Source of the DNA: Deuterostichococcus epilithicus
Taxonomy: Eukaryota; Chlorophyta; Trebouxiophyceae; Prasiolales; Stichococcaceae
Direction: 5' to 3'
Length of the DNA: 64,000 nucleotides
Assembly: GCA_033439295.1 (NCBI GenBank)
Contig: JAVTLE010000016.1
Coordinates: 124,001-188,000, forward strand
Shown: in pieces, positions 55,301 to 64,000 of the stretch
How positions within the stretch are numbered: the first letter of the stretch is position 1
Layout of the letters: each line of letters begins with the position of its first letter
Position numbers and translations under genes: made by a program
The notes under the pieces: model-generated
Database searches by the model: none
What the model saw: the letters and a program-made list of their open reading frames with translations, nothing else
Told to the model about the DNA's origin: nothing

Positions 55301-58300
55301 CAGCTGAGGCAGGCTGTTGAGGCTTGCATGCTGCTGCGGTGCGGCAGTGCGGACAGCGCCGAAACAGCTGAGTCAAGCCCTTGCGGATGTGGCGCCGGCC
55401 TTTAGGGTTTGGGGTTTAGCGGTCAGGAGGCTGAAATACTTCCTGCACTGACATATTGCCGCTGGAACGGCTGATGTCATCACCTGAGGGGTCGCATCTG
55501 GCCTCTTTTTGGCGCCTTCCCGGTTATGATCTCCCAGACAATGACGCCGAAGCTGCATCGACAGAGACAGCCACATTGCCGGCGGGCAGGAGCTTTTTGT
55601 CACCCTTTCAAGCATTGAATGCAGAAGCAAGCAAGGACAGCTCGCGAATGCTGGTCGTGCAAAGGGTGCCATTGCGCACCCATAAACGTCAACTTTGCTC
55701 CCTGCCTGCTCTCCCATTAGAACCTCGGGAGCCTACGCGGATCCACCGCAAGGTCGTGCTTTTCAGGCATGATTCTTTCAAGACCCAAGATGTATGTCGC
55801 TTGAATGCCACTGGAGCAGGCGTGCAACCATGCACTGCTGCGCACGCCGACGGGTTTGCGGTTGCCGGAACCTCTTTGTCAGGCGCAGCGAGCACAGCGG
55901 CAGAGTGACGATTTGAGGTGCCTCCCCTCAGATCAGGCATTGCAGGGGCGGGCTGAGTGGCGCACCGCCCAGGCGAACGTGCCGACGGCGGCCTGGCTGC
56001 TGAGGTAGTCGTTGGGCATAAAGCGCGCCAGCCCAACATCCGCGACCTTGGCGCTGTTGGTCGACGTCAGCAGCACTGCGCCGCACATAATGCGACAGAG
56101 CGTCAATCATCGTTGCAGTGCGATGCAGTCGAGCCTGCGCGTGATGATTGTTCTTTTTGCGTGCACCAAGAGCAGCATGAGCCGACAGTCGCTGAGGCTG
56201 TGGCCCCAGGTTTGCATGGTCTGGCTTGGCAGCACGCAGCAGCGATTGTTTCCAGTGGCAGCGTGCCGGCCGCACCGTTGGGCGATTTCACGTCCAGATG
56301 CACAATGTGCTGTGCGTGCAGGAACTCCAGTCCCCGCGCAATATCCAGCGCGATCTGCTTGCCCAGGCCAAGCCGCCGCTGCCCATTGGCACCCCCGCCC
56401 CTGCGGGTAGAAGCGCCGGGCAAGTGGAGCACAATTACAGCGCAAAATTGACCAGCACGACTGCGAACAATGGTGCCCATTCCACCGGAACCCTACGTAA
56501 GAAGTTGGCTGCTCTGGAAGCGACAGCGGCGCAAAGAACCAGCAGCAACTGTCAGACGCTATGCCCCCACGTCATGGCGCACAGGGCGCTGTGCACGACT
56601 GACGGGATGTGGAAGCGCATGAGGACGAGCAGCGGGAGTCCGACCTCCGATACCACTTCAGGGCACCGTCCGAATCTGCGTTCAGCGCAGTGCGCAGGTC
56701 TCCGTTGCTCATCAGCTCGAGCACCATGAGCAGGTGGCCGGGAGCATCCAGGCAGGCGCCTCGGAAGCCCACGACATGCTGATGCTGGCATGCCCTGAGC
56801 AGCTCGATCTCCTTCCTGAACCCCTCCTGTCGTGCATGACCGTGCACAAGTTAGGGCGGCAATCCACGATCCGCAAAGGTGCAGGCTGTGCCCGCCATGT
56901 GGGTGGCTGCGCGGACACAGGCTGCTGGCACCGTCACGGATTATGACTGGGCAGCACACGCTGATTGTGCAGCGAAAATGGCAGGACCGTGCTTGCGACA
57001 CAATACTGACTGCTCCTGGATGGACAAGCGTTGACAAGAGGATAGTCACCTCACAGCTTTCCCTGGTCGCATCGTCCAGGCGAAACACCTTACAGGCCAC
57101 ATCCTCGTTCTGGTACCGCGCACGGAAGACCTGGCAATAGCATCGGTGCACACGACTCAAAAGCAGCTCAAGTGCATTGCCTGACTGCCCCTGAGCGGCA
57201 CCAGCACAGCCGCGCAGCCATACATGCAAGCTTGAATCCAACGCGATGCGGACGGCCAGACAATTGCCTACATGCAGCCAACCACATGTTGTGTCAATGC
57301 TAACCTGGCCAAAGCTTCCGCGTCCGAGACAGCTCGGGGCGCCGTCCGGGCGGCGGTACAGCTGCAGCTCGTGCAAGTGCACGCAGCCCTCGTCCTCGTC
57401 GCACGCGTCCGATGGCGCATGGCGCCCCGCCGGCGCTGCAGGCGCCTGTGCTGCAGTGTCTTCAGGATCCGCCAGCATGCAGATGGCGGCGCCAAGCTCA
57501 GGGAGCGACACAGATGCGAGCGAGCGCAGCGGCCGGCCACCGCTGCCGTCCTTGCTGGGCGCAGAGCCACGGCTCAGCCCATTTCCAGCGCCGCCGCCGC
57601 CTGCGGGGCCGCCGCCGCCGGCGACGCCGCCGCCGGGCCGCCTCGAGGTGCTGCCATGGTGCTGGTGCAGAGGGCTGCTTTGTGGCAATCGCCCGCTGGC
57701 GGCGCTGCCGGACTGCTGACCGCTGGCGGTTGTGCCAAAGAGGCTGGCTGTCGACGGGACCCGCAGCGACGATAGGTTGCCCTCCGACATAGGCTCCAGC
57801 TGCCAGCCGCCGTCCGTCAAGCTGCTGCAGGATTGCGCCTCGAGCAGCCGGGCGCTGGCTTCTGGCGGTGCCGCCTGCGACGGCGTGCTCGTGCCTAGCG
57901 GATCGCTGACTGCCCGCACCGTCGCCGGGGCACCGCTGTTTGCGCAGGCCTTGGCAGGCACCTTCACCTCCAGCGGGCTGTCTGCGGGGCACGGCGCCTC
58001 CATGTGGCAGCTGAGAGTCGAGGCTGTGCCCATGCGGTTGCTGGAGCGGGCGGGAAGCGAGGGGCTCGACTCCACGCTGCCTGACGACGCGGTCCTCCCG
58101 GATGTCGTGCGGGGCACGGCGGCATCCGGGGCCGTCACCCAGTCCCAGCAGCGCCCTTCGGAAGCAACCGGATCGCCGTCCACGGCTGCAGTCTTAAAGG
58201 GCGACTCGGGCGGCGAGATGCGTCGCCTCGAGGATGGCAGTGGTGACCTGCCAGCGGAGCCAGGCTGCCGCTCCCGTGTCCGCAGGAACCACAGTGCAGC

Positions 58301-58381
58301 GGCGATGCTGGCCGTCGAGACTGCCACCGCGGCGACAGCGGCCGCGGTTTGCCTGCGGCTGAGGCCGCTTTCGGTCGCCAT
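52343..58381 (-). CDS. Membrane-anchored TKL-like protein kinase 2 with bZIP-shared C-terminal module
   Basis: Exons in transcript order: 57305-58381, 57050-57130, 56645-56826, 56276-56400, 55966-56075, 55680-55732, 55484-55552, 55060-55228, 54728-54833, 54065-54243, 53781-53815, 53611-53656, 53135-53326, 52719-52880, 52343-52522 (stop). All phases agree, 921 residues. N-terminal signal anchor TAAAVAAVAVSTASIAAALW, then CWDWVTA and a 300-residue Ser/Gly/Pro linker. Kinase domain: LGRGSFGQV, VACKVFRL, GFRKEIELLRAC, HIVHLDVKSPN, AKVADVGLARF, APEVLMG, GVIVWEIITG, CPAGVADLVKAC. HRD is HLD and DFG is DVG, as in kinase 1. The tail carries ELGKLMDAMP, LDALRLSQEQRDAIAD, RLKELRTARKDLFKQLQGF and a final helical exon ending in PGMMDALAVGD. 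Paralog of kinase 1 and cleaner in sequence; several exons have identical length (125, 110 nt). Confidence 0.9.
53681..53772. repeat. (ATTC)23 microsatellite filling a kinase 2 intron
   Basis: Perfect tetranucleotide array of 92 bp. The host intron (53657-53780) is 124 nt, so three quarters of it is the repeat; on the transcript strand the repeat is (GAAT)n starting 9 nt after the donor. Confidence 0.95.
55401..55419. repeat. Telomere-like motif in a kinase 2 intron
   Basis: TTTAGGGTTTGGGGTTTAG, one exact and two near TTTAGGG units, in the intron 55229-55483. Confidence 0.8.
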
Positions 58382-59853
58382 GCCTGACCAGCTGGCAGTC
58401 GACCTAGGCCGCCGCGGCTGCCGGTGAAGGGCATTGTACCATCAGGCTGCACGCTGCAGGAGGATGCAGAGCCTGCGTTTCATGCCGGTGGTTTAACAAC
58501 GCGAACGCTGCCGCAGTCGCAAGGGCCTGTTGTTGTTCTCACGCACAGCGGGCGGAATCTCGCGCACAGCGGGCGGAAATTTCCATTGGCAATGATCGCA
58601 AGGCCGCGTTGTTGACAGGCGAGTCACGACTGGTGGCGAGGGCAAAGTTTAAACGAAAAGGTGCGGTTTGTTCCTTGTCAGACGAAACTCAGTACCCATG
58701 ACAATGGTGACTTGTACCAGCAAGACGCGTACTTTTAGAGAAGGGTTAAGTCCCGGAACCGCGTACACATTCTGCAGGGTTGGCTGGTGTTGCAGTGAAC
58801 TGCAACAACGAGGCCGTAAACTTTAGTTTTCGACAACCAAAAAGTGTCCGGATGAAGTCACCACGAAAGTACCTTCAAATTGAATGGGCTCCTGGATGAG
58901 AAGGCATCAGGCGCAAGTCGACGATGTATGAAACAGGGGCATCAAACAGCTCTGTGCAAGCTGCGCGTGCGAGAGATGGGTGCGTTGTCGTGCTGCGATC
59001 AGGCAGCGATCTGGATATGCAGTTTTGCTTCGCCTCGTCACCAGTCCCCAGCTCAATTTATCACGGACCCCTTGAGCCTCTCACAATGCAAGGGTTGCGG
59101 GACTGTGCCGTGTCGTACTTTCAAGTTCTCGCAATTTGTGCACGGGAAAGAATGCTTGCAAGCACCTTTCTTAGATGACGAGCGGCCGGGGAAATGAGCT
59201 GCCAGTCGGGTGCTTGCCGGCAGCCAGAGAACCGTGGAACGCCTGTTTCACGACCTGATGCACAGGACCTGGGCCAGGCAAGCTCAAATCTGCAGATGCC
59301 TTCTCTCGTGGTATACAACAAGCAGGGCCGGGTTTTATACAACATCACGTTGAGGCAGGCCGATGATGTGATCAGGACACCCAAGTCTGCACAGGTTGTG
59401 CTGGAAAAGGCCGAGCACCGTCTCACTGATGATGAGCTTCGTGTCGTGCATGTTGATGACAAGTTGATAGACTGCGATGCTTGGATTTGAGAAGATTTCT
59501 ACTTGCAAGCACCTGCAGCAGCTTCTGTTGGCAGAGTTCAGCAATGCAGTCGCTGCCAGCGTCGCAGTTGCTGGACGCCGATGCTGCCAGAGCGACCGCC
59601 TGGACACGCCAACAGCGCAACACCCACAGGATGGCCGGTGGCTGGCGTTGTCAATCGTTGGGGGAGCCTGCACCTGATGGGCGGCCGCAGCAATGCTGTA
59701 CCGTCGCTCACAACCCAGCAATGCCGCCTCCCTGCCAGCACTTTTCGGAGCGCCCCTCAGAGCCACCCAAAGGCCCGGGCAGCAGCCGTGCATCGCGTTT
59801 GGACAGGGAGCCAAGCAGGGCGGAATGCCCGCAGGCAGCAGCAGCAGCAGCAG

Positions 59854-59886
<33 letters not shown>

Positions 59887-60479
59887 ACCGCCAGTTCGGC
59901 ACTGCGCTGCCAGACGCTGAGCACGGTAAGGCCCCACCACCGCAGCCTGCAAGGCCAGGGCCCGCGCAGCGCTGCAAGCATGGGCAGCATCAGCTCGATC
60001 GCACGCCGGGTAGAGCTCGGCGGCGGCGTGGGCGGCGGCCCCAGCGGCCGCCGGATGCTGCTGCAAGGGCTCGCATCACAGAGCCGTTGCAGCGGCAGCG
60101 GCGGCCGCTCAGCCGAAATAGGCAGCAGGTCAGGCAGCGGCAGATCACGCGGCAGCGGCAGTCGTGGGATTTCTCGAAGTCTCAGCCGAGAGCGCTCGGG
60201 GCGCCCAGTCAGCCAGCAGACTTGACACCTGGACCTAGGGACTGCGCTGCGCGGCGGCCATGTCCGGCGGGCAGCTGCGCTGTAGGATCTGAACCGGTTC
60301 CCTGGTGCTCTTGCCGGCCCGACGCACGCAGGTTCACGTGCCAGGCCTTCGGTGCGTCACCATGCCGAATGCTGCACGCTGAGCAGACCTCCGGTGCCTT
60401 ACACCCAAACCTTGTCAGCCTGCATGTGCAATGCCGCCCCTTCTCTATCTGCTCCCGGGTGATGGTGAGGTGCATTCCC
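58382..60479. other. Long non-annotated stretch upstream of kinase 2
   Basis: About 2.1 kb. The left part should be the kinase 2 promoter; a 20-bp near-repeat around GCACAGCGGGCGGAA occurs twice at about 58543-58577. GC is low around 58620-59200. A (CAG)n-rich run lies at 59832-59884. An open frame at 59194-59490 and long GC-rich frames after 59480 have no supported partner. I cannot call a gene. Confidence 0.45.
59832..59884. repeat. (CAG)n / CAGTAG microsatellite
   Basis: Trinucleotide run of CAG interrupted by TAG triplets. Confidence 0.9.
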
Positions 60480-61000
60480 GTTGGATCTGGCAGGTCGTCA
60501 CGGCGCTGCGGCGGCGGCAGCAGGGGCCAGCAAGCGGCGCATCGTCAAGCGGCACGAGGCGGCCCGAGACGCAGCGGCGGCGGCGGAGCAAGTGAAGCCG
60601 ATGCCTGCCGCCATCTTGCTGCCGGGGGGAGACTGCCATTGTCAGGTGAGCAGGCGCTTGGCGGGGTGCAATCTGCATTTGTGCATTTGCTCAGCAGCCT
60701 GGCCCACTGAAGCATGCACCTGCATTGCCGCGTCGTGGGAGAGCTGTCGGAAGCTTGCCGGCATGCTATCACACCCCACGGTTTGTCGGCATGCGGCTCG
60801 GGACAGCTCGAAACCGCTCAGTGCGGTCTGCTCTGCCGGTGGCGGGGCTGCAGCACCAGCCTGAGCACGGCGCTGCTGCTGCTGCTGCAGGAGCGCCGGC
60901 GCATGGGCGCCGCACTGGACCACCTGTGCGCACTGAGCGCCAGGCGCTGGTGGCCCGGCTGCGGGGCCTGGCGGCCGTGACCCTATACCCTGAACATTGC
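60480..61000 (+). pseudogene. Frameshifted fragment of a third gene with the kinase/bZIP tail module
   Basis: After a CAG at 60890 the sequence reads ERRRMGAALDHL in one frame and then RTERQALVARLRGLAAVT in another. Kinase 1 exon 45041-45220 reads RLRVGARTDHL then HSERAELVAKLQGLAAT at the same place, so this is the same exon with a frame change of one base. No stretch matching the following VAAWP exon was found. The region 60480-60700 upstream has low-complexity Arg/Ala/Gly frames that may be a decayed linker. It is either a broken paralog or an assembly error; a telomere-like motif lies just after it at 61071. Confidence 0.5.
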
Positions 61001-61721
61001 GGGCGCCGCCCGCAGGCCGGGGTGCCGGCGCTGCCCACGCCGGCGCGCTGTCCTCCGCGCTGCGCGGCAGACCCTAAACCCTCGTGGAGGAGCAAGGTCG
61101 GCCGCCCGGCGGGTTTTAGCTGTGGTTGGCATGCAGATGTGCTGACACCGTAGCAGCACATGCGGTGCGATGTCGCCGCATCTCCTTCTCTGCTGTCTGC
61201 GCTCGGTATAGGAGACACGCTTGTGGACGAGACGGGCTGGGGACGGTGGACCTGGGCTGCCGCTGTTTGAATTGCAGTGCTGCGCTGCGCAAATGAAATT
61301 AGATTCGTGTCAAGTGTATGTAAGCCTGTGATGCGGCGGCCTGGTTGTGAGGTTCTCCCGTTTCGTTTGCTTCCGATGTGCAGTTAGATCTCTTTCTTGA
61401 CCTTTCGCAATTCTTTGCCAATGAACGGACCCAGGCTGCCATTGTCATGCGCATGAGGGTTGCCAAATCACAATGCGCCTGCACCGTCATGCCCAACCAC
61501 AGCTTGCAAAGTGCACGGCATGACCAACAAAGTCAGTGCAGCACCAGCAACGCTCTTACTGAGAAACCCGAGTCAGTGCCCGCAGCTGAGGCCGTTGCAT
61601 GCTATCAAATGCACCTGACACCACCAACACAACAGATATCCCTGCGGTGCAACGTCACCGCTGTCAGGTAGTGTCTGCCGCCCGCAGTGATAAGCTCGTC
61701 GTCGTCAGAGTCGTGCCTTAC
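61001..61721. other. Gap between the module fragment and the F-box gene
   Basis: About 700 bp. The 3' end of the minus-strand F-box/LRR gene should lie here, but no terminal exon could be fixed. Contains the telomere-like CCCTAAACCCT at 61073. Confidence 0.4.
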
Positions 61722-62902
61722 CTGCCAGCCCGGCAGCGTATCGCACGAGCTCAGCGGGTGTCCACTGCCACCCACGCTGCAGCTTGCCATAGTGACGCGC
61801 AATGTTCTTGGCGGCAGCAGCGCCATGTCTTCAATGTGGAACATTCGTAACTCCAGCTCCCTGAGTCCTGTCAGACCCTGCATTTCGGATGCTGCGCTTG
61901 AGCAGCTGTGGATCAGCCAAACATTTACTTGTGCGCAGCCTGGCGGTCACGTCCCATCCAAGAAAGCTGCGCACCTCGTCACCCAAGCGGGAATGGCTGC
62001 AGCCTTGGGCACCCCACTCGACAAGGCTCGACGTTCGCAGCCGTGAGGTGGCTGCTGCATTTCAGAGCTGGCGGTGCTGAAATTCATGTGTCACCTGTAA
62101 CGCCTCGCCAAGGGGTGGCAGCCCCGGCGGGTCTTGGGCCTCCAGCAGCAGCCGCAGCTCTTCGTCTGGGTCCTCAGTCTGCTCCGAGCCGCTGAGGTTG
62201 TAGAGCCGCCAGATGCCAGACGGCAGCGGCGCGGGCGGCAGCGGCCCAGCCAGGGTGAGGACCTGCAGCTTGCTGTACACCGCCTCGATGCCTGTCATAT
62301 CAACGCCGGCCTCAGAGCACAGGGCGAGCAGCGTGCCGGCAGAGCGACGCTGGAAGTCCGGGCTGTGCAACAGCCGCGTGAGCTGCGAGCGGCGCTTGTG
62401 GTAGGGGCGCGGCTTCCACGACCGGCCCCACACCATGCCGAGGCTGGACAGCGGCGGGCGGCGGCCTGCGGCGCCGGCCCAGCGGCAGACCCGCGCAAAG
62501 ATATCAGCATCCACGCTGCCCAGGCAGATCGACTGCGCCTCCATGAGCACCTGCCACCTGCCTCCACGTTCTGATTGGTCAGCCGTTGTGCCAGGGTCAT
62601 GAGTCCAGGACTGTGGCCCAAGGCACAGCTAGGCAGCTGCGAACGCAGGGGTGCCGCAGGGCAAGTCTACATCTCAAGGGCTCTCCACCGGCTCTCATGA
62701 ATGCGAGGTGGTATCCCTTTCTTTTGTGTGCCACGCAGAAACCTCGCCTGTGGCATACGAGCGACAGCTGTACCCAGAGCCGCACGCTTGGCTGGCTGTG
62801 CCGGTCATCCCGCGAGTTTTGCTGGTATTGGTGCTGCGTCAGCACCGAGTTAAGGATGGCACCGAGAACTTCGTCTGGCAGGTCATCGATGCATGCACCC
62901 AT
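61722..62902 (-). CDS. F-box protein with leucine-rich-repeat-like part (model incomplete)
   Basis: Likely substrate adaptor of an SCF ubiquitin ligase. The first in-frame ATG is at 62902: MGACIDDLPDEVLGAILNSV is a good F-box start (LPDEVL), followed after a Gln-rich loop by VQLSLVCHRR, the second half of the motif. A long exon 62095-62557 follows (MEAQSICLGSV, GIEAVYSKLQVLTLAGPLPP, RLYNLSG). Another exon, 61722-61877, reads GLTGLRELELRMFHIEDMAL and LPPRTLRVTMASC, with LRR-type spacing. The border of exon 1, an exon between 61878 and 62094, and the 3' end are unresolved. Target and pathway are unknown. Confidence 0.65.
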
Positions 62903-63856
62903 CTTGCCGAGGCTTCGCAATCGTGACCTATCCTCGATTGTGTTGAACAACCGAAAACTTTACCTATGTCAAGGCGCAGGTTGTCTTTGGATCGAAGTCA
63001 CTCTTGTATTGATCGGAGTTCAGGTTGATCGAAGTCAACTGCAGTAGAAAGCTTCAGTTTGAAAAATTGGCTAGGTTTCAAGGGATTTCGCTGTGGAGGT
63101 GGGTTTTGGTTGATCACGCGAATTTCCTGGTGAGTGTTTCAGCTATACCGGTTTCCCCTCCCTCCTCTTTCCTCCTCTCCTACCTTCCACCGCCAACCTT
63201 TTCCCAGCCCTTTACCCAAGGACATTCGCGTCACCACCGGTTTGATTGAAAGGGCCGCCGGCGGGAACACTGGCGGGCTCGAATGGACGCTGTCCCCGCA
63301 ACTGTCCCCGCAACTAAGGAAACGAGAACCAGAGTGCGAGCGGGTGGAATTCACTCAGGCGGGGTCGGCCAAGCAGCATGCATATAACAGGAAAGGCATC
63401 TAACTCGAGGGTCAGGCTGTCACTGTCCCCGCAGCGATGGAAACAAAAACTCCAAAGCGCGAGCGGGTGGGATGCGCTCAAGCGGGGTTGGTCAAGCGTG
63501 CAACACAGACAGAGGAGGAACCTGGGTCAAATGGAGATGGAAGCGAGCCCTCGCGACTCAACATGCATCTGCGCGCTTCATCTGGGCACCCAAGCTGCTG
63601 ATTTGGTGTGAATGCGCCGCTGGCCTTATAGTCAGGCCTCGCTCTGGCTAGCTGAGCCGCCACACTGTGCCCAGCTGGCCGCTCTGAGGCTGCCGCTGTC
63701 GATTGTCTGCTTCGTTTTTGCCGGCCTTGTTGTCGGGCATGCAAAGCGCTGATCCGTGCATGTGCACGGTGATGGGCCAAGTGATCTGATGGCGATCAAA
63801 TAGGTATATAATGTGCAAGACCTCACGTCGGCCAGTCCACTTGACCTCCCATTGAC
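62903..63856. other. Intergenic with a tandem duplication
   Basis: Should hold the F-box gene promoter and the 3' UTR of the gene at the right edge. Contains a diverged direct repeat, 63301-63373 and 63422-63496 (offset about 121 bp), each starting ACTGTCCCCGCA and ending CAAGC. A TATATAA motif occurs near 63804. Confidence 0.5.
63301..63496. repeat. Diverged tandem duplication, unit about 121 bp
   Basis: Two copies share CTGTCCCCGCA, a purine-rich block, GCGAGCGGGTGG and GCGGGGT(C/T)GG(C/T)CAAGC in the same order. Unit size is close to the 115-bp exon duplications in IF-3 and GPAT. Confidence 0.75.
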
Positions 63857-63951
63857 TCATATGTCAAGATGGAGGTTGACTCGCAGGAGGTCGTCTGCTG
63901 CAATCTCGTAGATCTCCTGCAGCTTTTTCTTCCCCAACCGGCGCCCTTTGC
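63857..63951 (-). CDS. Last exon of an unrecognised gene running off the right edge
   Basis: An acceptor CATACAG at 63952-63958 (minus) opens a phase-1 exon that encodes GKGRRLGKKKLQEIYEIAAD then DLLRVNLHLDI and a stop at 63857-63859. Mixed basic and amphipathic sequence with no codon breaks suggests real coding, but 30 residues are too few to name a family. The remainder of the gene lies beyond position 64000. Confidence 0.5.
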
Positions 63952-64000
63952 CTGTATGCAGCGCGAGAGAATGAAACTACTATGTAGGCACTCGTGCATG

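Noticed and set aside
59194-59490. 98-residue plus-strand open frame ending in DDKLIDCDAWI
   Set aside because: Looks somewhat protein-like, but there is no splice partner, paralog or family match, so I did not call it a gene.
59481-60710. 409-residue plus-strand open frame
   Set aside because: Ala/Arg/Gln-rich, spans a CAG microsatellite, has no recognisable domain, and other frames in the same stretch are equally open because of GC content.
1-64000. Retroelements, DNA transposons, tRNA and rRNA genes
   Set aside because: No reverse transcriptase, transposase, long terminal repeats, target-site duplications, cloverleaf or rRNA sequence was recognised. A covariance or profile search could still find small RNAs.

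Overview
The window is nuclear DNA of a green alga. A trebouxiophyte of the Chlorella or Coccomyxa kind is my best guess. The evidence is high GC, very intron-dense genes with 5' CAG|GT boundaries, plant-type nucleus-encoded plastid proteins (glycerol-3-phosphate acyltransferase, IF-3, ribosomal protein L6), and short plant/Chlorella-type telomere motifs (TTTAGGG) inside the arm. I see no tRNA, rRNA, CRISPR array or recognisable transposon. A few scattered N bases (12973-13005, 14395, 15957, 50583-50607) show that this is draft sequence. Almost all coding content is broken into exons of 35-350 nt, so exon models were built by joining phase-compatible pieces with GT-AG or GC-AG borders and checking them against known families or against the paralogs in this window.

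Layout: two tandem bZIP transcription-factor genes (+; the first cut by the window start, 30-3841; the second about 5127-9449); plastid IF-3 (-; 11015-14911); an unrecognised Ala/Pro/Gly-rich protein (-; 15335 to beyond 17061); plastid GPAT (-; 18069-22342), divergent from NAD-formate dehydrogenase (+; 23171-28036); a class I SAM methyltransferase (-; 28687 to about 31740), divergent from ribosomal P2 (+; 32517-33601); plastid L6 (-; 34113-35860), divergent from a PRCC-like protein (+; 36174-38747); an unrecognised probably plastid-targeted repeat protein (-; 39249-40904); a decayed and an intact GFA/CENP-V zinc protein (+; 41640-42461 and 42983-44064); two large paralogous membrane-anchored protein kinases (-; 44506-51277 and 52343-58381); a frameshifted scrap of a third relative (+; near 60.9 kb); an F-box/LRR-like gene (-; 61722-62902); and the last exon of a further gene at the right edge.

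The most interesting result links the two ends of the window. The region C-terminal to the leucine zipper of both bZIP proteins and the region C-terminal to the kinase domain of both kinases appear to be the same module. Motifs match in the same order, two phase-0 intron positions match, and one stretch is nearly identical (LTPLQFAHLNVAAWP in bZIP-1, LTPMQYARSEVAAWP in kinase 1). The module loosely resembles the DOG1-type region of plant TGA bZIP factors. A shared sensor or dimerisation module on a membrane kinase and on a transcription factor would be an attractive, apparently undescribed signalling pair.

Other notable points: at least seven GC-AG introns, each supported by protein alignment or phase; about 115-bp tandem duplications that copy the 5' end of an exon together with its splice acceptor in both IF-3 and GPAT; and a 124-nt intron that is mostly a (ATTC)23 microsatellite.
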